Origin: an uncultured Muribaculaceae bacterium | GTDB taxonomy: Bacteria > Bacteroidota > Bacteroidia > Bacteroidales > Muribaculaceae | DNA: 10,987 nucleotides | Assembly (NCBI GenBank): GCA_910583775.1 | Contig: CAJTYD010000085.1 | Span: 1-10,987, forward strand | Direction of reading: 5' to 3' | Shown: in pieces, positions 6,480 to 10,987 of the stretch | Numbering within the stretch: the stretch's first letter is position 1 | How the letters are laid out: the number at the start of each line of letters is the position of its first letter | Notes under the pieces: model-generated | What the model saw: the letters and a program-made list of their open reading frames with translations, nothing else | What the model was told of the DNA's origin: nothing | The model's database searches: none | Program-made: the position numbers and the translations under genes

Positions 6480-7349
6480 ATGAGTTTGAACATCATTGTG
6501 TTGGCTAAGCAGGTGCCAGACACACGCAATGTCGGGAAAGACGCGATGAAGGCGGACGGGACCATAAACCGCGCCGCTCTTCCGGCGATATTCAATCCCG
6601 AAGACCTGAACGCCCTTGAGCAGGCTCTTAAGTTAAAAGAGATGTATCCCGGCACAAAAGTAACGCTCCTGACGATGGGGCCTGCCCGTGCAGCGGAGAT
6701 TGTACGCGAAGGATTATACAGAGGTGCTGACGGCGGTGTTGTCCTGTCTGACCGCGCGTTTGCCGGCAGCGATACGCTCGCGACATCATACGCTCTGAGT
6801 GCCGCAGTCCGCAAGCTTGGCGATTATGACCTGATAATCGGCGGCCGTCAGGCTATCGACGGCGATACGGCCCAGGTGGGTCCGCAGATCGCCGAGAAAC
6901 TTCATCTTCCTCAGGTCACATACGCCGAGGAGATCATAGACGTCAAGGATGGCAAGGTTATCGTTAAGCGTCGTCTTGAAGGCGGAGTCGAAACCGTAAA
7001 GGCCCCCCTTCCTCTGGTGGTGACCGTTAACGGTTCGGCCGATGAATGCCGCCCCCGCAACGCCCGCAATGTGCAGAAATACAAATATGCCGCCGTTCCT
7101 TCGGAAGTGGCTGCCGACGAGGCTAAGAAGGCCTTCATCGAGAAGCGCCCCTATCTTTCTATCGGCGAATGGAACGCCGAAACCGTCGAGGCAGATCTCG
7201 CCCAGTGCGGTCTCGCAGGATCTCCCACAAAAGTGAAGAGCATCGAGAATGTGGTTTTCACCGCTAAAGACGCCCGCCGTGTAGAGAACAACGACGAAGA
7301 GCTTGAAAACCTGATAGTTGAATTAATCGCTAACCATACTATAGGCTAA
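6480..7349 (+). CDS. etfB: Electron transfer flavoprotein beta subunit EtfB
   Basis: EtfB forms the soluble ETF heterodimer with EtfA and carries electrons to or from acyl-CoA dehydrogenase. The protein has 289 residues, slightly longer than the usual 250-265. Family landmarks are LNIIVLAKQVPDT at the N-terminus, NPEDLNALEQALKLKE (39-54), SDTLATSYAL (97-106) and the nucleotide-binding loop GGRQAIDGDTAQVGP (121-135). The DGDTAQVGP wording resembles clostridial ETFs that bind a second FAD and take part in electron bifurcation; human ETF has a different loop with AMP bound. That makes an NADH-linked ETF plausible but does not prove it. The start at 6480 fits the family N-terminus. There is no Shine-Dalgarno sequence, only an A-rich leader. 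It is the first gene of the operon, and etfA follows after 4 bases. Confidence 0.97.
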   Translation: MSLNIIVLAKQVPDTRNVGKDAMKADGTINRAALPAIFNPEDLNALEQALKLKEMYPGTKVTLLTMGPARAAEIVREGLYRGADGGVVLSDRAFAGSDTLATSYALSAAVRKLGDYDLIIGGRQAIDGDTAQVGPQIAEKLHLPQVTYAEEIIDVKDGKVIVKRRLEGGVETVKAPLPLVVTVNGSADECRPRNARNVQKYKYAAVPSEVAADEAKKAFIEKRPYLSIGEWNAETVEADLAQCGLAGSPTKVKSIENVVFTAKDARRVENNDEELENLIVELIANHTIG

Positions 7350-7353
7350 AGAC

Positions 7354-8385
7354 ATGGCAACAGACAAAAACAACTTGATCGTATATTGCGAATATGAGGA
7401 TGGCAGGATTGCCGATGTAAGCCTTGAACTTCTCACCAAGGGCCGTACACTTGCCGACAAACTCGGAATCAATCTGGAGGCCGTTGTTGCCGGAAACAAC
7501 CTCAAGGATATCGAAAAACAGATCTTCCCTTACGGCGTTGACCGTGTCTATAAGGTTGAGGACGCACGACTTTATCCCTATACTTCTCTTCCCCACAGTT
7601 CTATCCTGATAAATCTTTTCAAAGAGATCGAGCCCCGTATCGCCTTTATGGGCGCCACCGCTATCGGCCGCGACCTCGGCCCGCGTGTCTCTTCAGCACT
7701 CCACAGCGGTCTGACCGCCGACTGTACCTCTCTTGAGATCGGCGATTACAAGGATGCGAAGACAGGCAAGGAGTATACCGACCTTCTGTATCAGATCCGT
7801 CCCGCTTTCGGCGGAAACATCGTCGCCACAATCGTGAACCCCGACTGCCGTCCGCAGATGGCCACGGTCCGCGAGGGCGTGATGAAGAAAGAGGTTAGGG
7901 ATTCGAATTATGTCGGCGAGGTCATAAATCTCGACCCGAGCAAGTATGTCCGTCCTGAAGACTATGTGGTTGAGGTTATCGAAAGAAACGTCGAGAAATC
8001 GAAGGTCAACCTCAAGGGCAGTCCTATCGTTGTTGCCGGAGGTTACGGAGTGGGAAGCAAAGAGAATTTCGATCTTCTCTTCAAGCTTGCCGATGTTCTC
8101 GGCGCTGAGGTCGGCGCAAGCCGTGCCGCCGTCGACGCCGGCTGGATCGACCACGATCGTCAGATCGGTCAGACAGGTGTTACGGTCCGCCCGAAACTCT
8201 ATATCGCCTGCGGTATTTCCGGACAGATCCAGCACATCGCCGGTATGCAGGATTCATCGATAATCATCGCTATCAACACCGATGAGAACGCGCCTATCAA
8301 CACTATCGCCGACTATGTGATCACCGGCAAAGTCGAGGATGTCGTTCCCAAATTAATCAAGTATTACAAAAAGAACTCGAAATAA
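7354..8385 (+). CDS. etfA: Electron transfer flavoprotein alpha subunit EtfA
   Basis: EtfA holds the FAD that shuttles electrons within the ETF heterodimer. The 343-residue protein has the variable N-terminal half (1-200) and the conserved C-terminal FAD domain from about 222. Within that domain are SPIVVAGGYGVGSKENF, GASRAAVDAGWIDHD (254-268), QIGQTG (270-275), VRPKLYIACGISGQIQH (278-294) and AINTDENAPI (307-315). These cover the ETF-alpha signature. The tryptophan in DAGW and the RPKLYIACGISG wording resemble anaerobic ETFs more than mitochondrial ones. The start at 7354 lies 4 bases after the etfB stop, and the acyl-CoA dehydrogenase follows after 10 bases, so all three are one transcript. 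No Shine-Dalgarno sequence is present. The identity is certain; whether it bifurcates electrons is open. Confidence 0.97.
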   Translation: MATDKNNLIVYCEYEDGRIADVSLELLTKGRTLADKLGINLEAVVAGNNLKDIEKQIFPYGVDRVYKVEDARLYPYTSLPHSSILINLFKEIEPRIAFMGATAIGRDLGPRVSSALHSGLTADCTSLEIGDYKDAKTGKEYTDLLYQIRPAFGGNIVATIVNPDCRPQMATVREGVMKKEVRDSNYVGEVINLDPSKYVRPEDYVVEVIERNVEKSKVNLKGSPIVVAGGYGVGSKENFDLLFKLADVLGAEVGASRAAVDAGWIDHDRQIGQTGVTVRPKLYIACGISGQIQHIAGMQDSSIIIAINTDENAPINTIADYVITGKVEDVVPKLIKYYKKNSK

Positions 8386-8395
8386 GTAGATTAAG

Positions 8396-10102
8396 ATGGC
8401 AAATTTCTATAATGATAATCCGGCACTGAAGCTTCATCTGAATCATCCTATGATGAAGAAGATCGTGGAGCTTAAGGAGAGAAACTTCGCAGATGCCGAA
8501 AAATTCGATTATGCACCTCAGAATTTCGAGGATGCCATGGATTCATACGACCGTGTACTCGATATCGTCGGCGATATCTGCGGCAACGTCATTGCCGTGA
8601 ATGCCGAGGACGTCGACCATACCGGTCCGCGTGTGGAAAACGGCCACGTAATCTACGCCGAGGGAACGAAGAAGAATCTTGACGCCTGCCGCAAGGCCGG
8701 TCTCATGGGTATGGCTATGCCCCGTCGTCTTGGCGGCCTTAATTTCCCGATCACTCCCTACATCATGGCTGCCGACATCGTCAGCCGCGCCGATGCGGGT
8801 TTCGAGAACCTCTGGGGCCTTCAGGACTGCGCCGAAACCATCTATGAGTTTGCCGACGACGCCCAGAAGGAGAAGTATATTCCCCGTGTCTGCGCCGGCG
8901 AGACAATGTCGATGGACCTTACCGAGCCCGACGCCGGTTCCGATCTCCAGTCGGTTATGCTCAAGGCCTCCCAGAAAGAAGATGGCTCGTGGGTTCTTAA
9001 CGGCGTGAAACGTTTCATCACCAACGGCGACTCAGACATTCATCTTGTACTCGCCCGCTCCGAGGAGGGCACAAAGGATGGCCGCGGTCTTTCGATGTTC
9101 ATCTACGACAAGCGCAATGGCGGCGTTACCGTGCGTCGCATCGAGAACAAGATGGGTATCAAAGGCAGTCCGACATGCGAGCTTGTCTACAAGGATGCTC
9201 CCGCAGAGCTTGTAGGCAGCCGTCGTCTCGGTCTTATCAAATATGTGATGGCGCTGATGAACGGCGCGCGTCTCGGCATCGCCGCCCAGAGCGTCGGTAT
9301 CAGCGAGGCCGCATATCGCGAGGCTCTCGCGTATGCAAAAGACCGCAAGCAGTTCGGCAAGGCCATCATCGAGTTCCCCGCAGTTGCCGAGATTCTTTCG
9401 AACATGAAGGCTAAACTCGATGCTTCGCGCACGTTGCTGTATGCCTGCTCGAGATTCGTCGACATGTACAAGGTTTATGACGACATCTCCAAGGAACGCA
9501 AGCTCGAGGTCGAGGAGAAGAAAGAGGCGAAATATTACAGCAGACTCGCCGATGCCTTCACTCCTCTTGCAAAGGGTATGACATCCGAGTTCTGCAACCA
9601 GAACGCTTACGACTGTATTCAGATCCACGGCGGTTCGGGCTTCATGAAGGATTATGCCTGCGAGCGCATCTATCGCGACGCGCGCATCACCTCGATTTAC
9701 GAGGGCACGACCCAGCTTCAGGTAGTAGCGGCAATCCGCCACGTCACCACCGGCACATATCTTGACTGGATCCGCGAGCAGGAATCGCGCCAGGTAGCTG
9801 CGGAAGACGAGGCAATCAAGTCGATGCTCGTATTCATGACCCAGCAGTATGCTGCGGCTGTCGAGAAGGTTATGGGTATCGACAATCCGGCCTATCATGA
9901 TTTCATGGCGCGCCGCCTTGTGGAGATGGCAGGTTATTGCGTTATGGGTTACCTCCTTCTGGATGACGCCCAGCGCGATGCAGAGGTTCGTCGTTCGCTG
10001 AACGTATTCGTGAAATACGGTCAGGCAGAGGTTGCGAAGCATGCCGACTTCATAGAGAACTTCATTCCCGAGCAGATGTCGAACTATACCTACGAGGCAT
10101 AA
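8396..10102 (+). CDS. Acyl-CoA dehydrogenase with extended C-terminal domain
   Basis: This FAD enzyme catalyses the acyl-CoA/2-enoyl-CoA interconversion with ETF as electron partner. It has 568 residues against about 380 for short- and medium-chain enzymes. Extra length lies before the core (about 1-50) and after it (about 445-568), the latter like the C-terminal helical domain of larger bacterial ACADs. Core motifs are MDLTEPDAGSDL (173-184), NGVKRFITNGD (202-212), RKQFGKAI (317-324), HGGSGFMKDY, and ERIYRDARITSIYEGTTQLQ. Glu436 in YEGT sits where the catalytic base of MCAD lies, so the enzyme should be active. The substrate chain length cannot be read from sequence, and no thiolase, crotonase or CoA-transferase lies nearby. 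The direction could be fatty-acid oxidation or enoyl-CoA reduction in fermentation. It is the last gene of the etf operon, 10 bases after etfA, and is followed by a hairpin. Confidence 0.95.
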   Translation: MANFYNDNPALKLHLNHPMMKKIVELKERNFADAEKFDYAPQNFEDAMDSYDRVLDIVGDICGNVIAVNAEDVDHTGPRVENGHVIYAEGTKKNLDACRKAGLMGMAMPRRLGGLNFPITPYIMAADIVSRADAGFENLWGLQDCAETIYEFADDAQKEKYIPRVCAGETMSMDLTEPDAGSDLQSVMLKASQKEDGSWVLNGVKRFITNGDSDIHLVLARSEEGTKDGRGLSMFIYDKRNGGVTVRRIENKMGIKGSPTCELVYKDAPAELVGSRRLGLIKYVMALMNGARLGIAAQSVGISEAAYREALAYAKDRKQFGKAIIEFPAVAEILSNMKAKLDASRTLLYACSRFVDMYKVYDDISKERKLEVEEKKEAKYYSRLADAFTPLAKGMTSEFCNQNAYDCIQIHGGSGFMKDYACERIYRDARITSIYEGTTQLQVVAAIRHVTTGTYLDWIREQESRQVAAEDEAIKSMLVFMTQQYAAAVEKVMGIDNPAYHDFMARRLVEMAGYCVMGYLLLDDAQRDAEVRRSLNVFVKYGQAEVAKHADFIENFIPEQMSNYTYEA

Positions 10103-10130
10103 TTCTGCATTTATCCGGATATGATATTAC

Positions 10131-10164
10131 GGAGCGGGGAGCCATTCAGCTGGCTTCCCGCTTC
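10131..10164 (+). terminator. GC-rich hairpin after the etf operon, probable terminator
   Basis: GGAGCGGGGAGCC (10131-10143) pairs with GGCTTCCCGCTTC (10152-10164). This gives a 13-bp stem with two G-U wobbles and an 8-base loop. It begins 28 bases after the acyl-CoA dehydrogenase stop. The following TCTGGCTTTAAATT is only mildly T-rich, so termination may be imperfect or factor-assisted. Confidence 0.55.
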
Positions 10165-10182
10165 TGGCTTTAAATTAAGGAA

Positions 10183-10299
10183 GGTCTTTAGGGTCTTTAA
10201 GGTCTTTAAGGTCTTTAGGGTCTTTAGGGTCTTTAAGGTCTTTAGGGTCTTTAAGGTCTTTAGGGTCTTTAAGGTCTTTAGGGTCTTTAAGGTCTTTAA
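10183..10299. repeat. Minisatellite: 13 tandem 9-bp units, GGTCTTTA(A/G)
   Basis: Thirteen uninterrupted copies of GGTCTTTAR fill this stretch. The first eight bases are identical in all copies; only the ninth varies, reading G A A G G A G A G A G A A from unit 1 to 13. Units 7-12 alternate G/A and so form three perfect 18-bp repeats, which suggests that doublets were duplicated. The array lies between the etf operon hairpin and the rpsF promoter. One forward frame stays open through it (repeating Lys/Arg-Val-Phe) because 9 is a multiple of 3. I see no ribosome-binding signal or protein family, so I do not call a gene. Confidence 0.97.
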
Positions 10300-10316
10300 G
10301 GAGAGGGGGGAGGGGG
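10299..10316 (+). other. Purine-only G-rich tract at the end of the minisatellite
   Basis: Right after the last repeat unit come 18 purines, AGGAGAGGGGGGAGGGGG, with runs of six (10305-10310) and five (10312-10316) Gs. Together with the GGG steps in the repeat array (for example 10245, 10263 and 10281) the plus strand has some potential to form G-quadruplex or triplex DNA. The composition is directly visible; any structure is inferred. The rest of the interval up to 10353 shows nothing I can name. Confidence 0.5.
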
Positions 10317-10353
10317 TATTAATTGGAAAATTATGATGTAAGTCGGGATGGAA

Positions 10354-10385
10354 TTTGGTTAATTCGCGGAAAAGTGTTAACTTTG
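10354..10385 (+). promoter_or_regulatory. Consensus Bacteroidota promoter for rpsF-rpsR
   Basis: TTTG at 10354-10357 and TAACTTTG at 10378-10385, 20 bases apart, match the Bacteroidota -33/-7 consensus in every fixed position. It is the best promoter in the window, as expected for a ribosomal protein operon. Transcription should begin near 10389-10392, which places the leader hairpin at the very 5' end of the mRNA. Confidence 0.8.
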
Positions 10386-10388
10386 CGG

Positions 10389-10430
10389 CGGTTTTTCGGG
10401 CTCATGTGTAAATGTCGCCACGAAAAACCG
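10389..10430 (+). promoter_or_regulatory. 5'-terminal hairpin in the rpsF leader, candidate autoregulatory element
   Basis: CGGTTTTTCG (10389-10398) and CGAAAAACCG (10421-10430) form a perfect 10-bp stem. Past a bulged A (10420), GGC (10399-10401) pairs with GCC (10417-10419), and CAT/ATG can pair at the top. The hairpin starts where the transcript should start, about 40 bases before the rpsF ATG. S6:S18 complexes are known to bind leader RNA of rpsF operons in several phyla, so feedback control is a fair hypothesis. I cannot match this fold to the described motif by eye. Confidence 0.55.
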
Positions 10431-10468
10431 TGAGAATTAAATAATTAACTTAACGATTACCAAACCGT

Positions 10469-10861
10469 ATGAATTGTTACGAAACCGTTTTCATTTTAAC
10501 TCCCGTTTTGTCTGATGATCAGATGAAGGAAGCGGTAGAAAAATTCAAAGATGTTCTCGTTCAGAACGAAGCAGAGATCGTCAATGAAGAGATGTGGGGT
10601 CTGCGCAAGCTCGCATATCCTATTCAGAAGAAATCGACAGGCTTCTATGTGCTGATTGAGTTCAAGGGCGAGCCTACGATCGTGAAGAAACTTGAGACCG
10701 CCTTCCGTCGCGACGAGCGCGTGATCCGTTTCTTGACCTTCCGTCTCGACAAATATGCAGCAGAGTATGCCGAGAAACGCAGAAAACTGAGAGCACAGAA
10801 AGCAAATGAGAAACCCGCTGAAGCACCTGCAGAGGCAAAATCAGAAGCAAAGGAGGCATAA
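10469..10861 (+). CDS. rpsF: 30S ribosomal protein bS6
   Basis: bS6 binds next to bS18 on the platform of the 30S subunit. The 130-residue protein begins NCYETVFILTPVLSDDQMKE and continues with NEEMWGLRKLAYPIQKK, GFYVLIEFKG and FRRDERVIRFLTFRLDKYA. This is the full S6 fold, nearly word for word as in Bacteroides. A flexible Lys/Glu/Ala/Pro-rich tail of about 25 residues follows (ANEKPAEAPAEAKSEAKEA), longer than the tail I know from Bacteroides. The start at 10469 gives the family N-terminus and has no Shine-Dalgarno sequence. The tail's codons also carry the Shine-Dalgarno sequence of rpsR, so the coding sequence has two jobs there. In the Flavobacterium ribosome structure bS6 helps bS18 and bS21 sequester the anti-SD. 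rpsR starts 2 bases after the stop. Confidence 0.98.
   Translation: MNCYETVFILTPVLSDDQMKEAVEKFKDVLVQNEAEIVNEEMWGLRKLAYPIQKKSTGFYVLIEFKGEPTIVKKLETAFRRDERVIRFLTFRLDKYAAEYAEKRRKLRAQKANEKPAEAPAEAKSEAKEA
10849..10856 (+). promoter_or_regulatory. Strong Shine-Dalgarno sequence for rpsR inside the end of rpsF
   Basis: AAAGGAGG is complementary to eight bases of the usual 16S 3' end (CCUCCUUU) and lies 7 bases before the rpsR ATG, an ideal spacing. None of the other plus-strand genes here has anything similar. Published work on Bacteroidota reports strong SDs before the bS21 and/or bS18 genes and proposes that they serve in autoregulation. Confidence 0.85.
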
Positions 10862-10863
10862 TC

Positions 10864-10987
10864 ATGGCAGCAAACAACGAAATCCGTTATCTCACACCTC
10901 TTTCAGTCGACACAAGAAAGAAGAAATATTGCCGTTTCAAACGCAGCGGTATCAAATATATCGACTATAAAGATCCCGAGTTCCTCA
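10864..10987 (+). CDS. rpsR: 30S ribosomal protein bS18, partial (cut by window end)
   Basis: The first 41 codons are visible, beginning MAANNEIRYLTPLSVDT and continuing with KKKYCRFKRSGIKYIDYKDPEFL. The KKYCRFK..GI.YIDYKD pattern is the hallmark of bS18. The rest of the protein, expected to total about 90 residues, lies beyond the window. bS18 pairs with bS6 on the 30S platform, which explains the shared operon; rplI (bL9) often follows in Bacteroidales but cannot be seen here. The ATG at 10864 comes 2 bases after the rpsF stop and is preceded by an almost perfect Shine-Dalgarno sequence. That is unusual for this phylum and probably lets the cell sense bS18 supply. Confidence 0.97.
   Translation, partial: MAANNEIRYLTPLSVDTRKKKYCRFKRSGIKYIDYKDPEFL

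Noticed and set aside
9032..10042. 336-residue open frame on the minus strand opposite the acyl-CoA dehydrogenase gene
   Set aside because: It lies entirely within a gene with clear catalytic motifs and resembles no protein family I know. GC-rich codon use on the coding strand explains the long antisense frame.
10183..10299. CRISPR array or telomere-like repeat (TTTAGGG)
   Set aside because: There are no spacers between units, so it is not CRISPR. TTTAGGG appears only where units end in G, and the period is 9, not 7.
10121..10336. Small open frame encoding a repetitive Phe-Lys/Arg-Val protein (71 residues)
   Set aside because: It is open only because the 9-bp repeat unit keeps the same frame. 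It has no ribosome-binding or family signal, starts in the terminator region, and runs through the G-rich tract.

Overview
The window looks like chromosomal DNA from a member of the Bacteroidota, most likely order Bacteroidales. A gut family such as Muribaculaceae would fit, but I cannot fix the family. The evidence is: Bacteroidota-type promoters (TAnnTTTG at -7, with TTTG or a near match about 20 bases upstream); almost no Shine-Dalgarno sequences before the genes; and CobT, S6, CstA and EtfAB proteins that read like their Bacteroides counterparts. I see no insertion sequence, prophage, CRISPR array, tRNA or rRNA.

Left half (68-6192, minus strand). Six closely spaced genes read leftwards from a promoter at 6222-6252. 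In order of transcription they are: an exported TPR/PD40 beta-propeller protein, the CstA carbon-starvation transporter, a PHP-domain (HisJ-like) phosphatase, a shortened alkaline-phosphatase-superfamily protein related to ApgM, CobU and CobT. Gaps are 45 bases before cstA, 5 before the PHP gene and 5 before the ApgM-like gene; cobU starts inside the ApgM-like gene. CobU and CobT assemble the lower ligand loop of cobalamin. The window ends right after cobT, so cobS and a cobC-type phosphatase may lie just outside. The ApgM-like protein keeps its metal site but has lost the substrate-binding middle of true ApgM, which makes its reaction an open question.

Middle (6193-6479). A divergent intergenic region carries one promoter for each direction. 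On the etfB side it also has a palindrome over the -33 region and paired direct and inverted repeats in the leader.

Right half (6480-10987, plus strand). etfB, etfA and a long acyl-CoA dehydrogenase form a compact operon that moves electrons between an acyl-CoA/enoyl-CoA couple and the ETF flavoprotein. A GC-rich hairpin follows it. Then comes a 366-base intergenic stretch holding thirteen perfect 9-bp tandem repeats, a G-rich tract, a consensus promoter and a leader hairpin. The leader feeds rpsF (bS6) and the start of rpsR (bS18).

The most interesting regulatory signal is the near-perfect Shine-Dalgarno sequence before rpsR. It stands out in a genome that otherwise ignores such sites, and it fits the proposed autoregulation of bS18 in Bacteroidota whose ribosomes hide the anti-SD. 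The least explained features are the 9-bp minisatellite and the trimmed ApgM-like enzyme in the cobalamin cluster.
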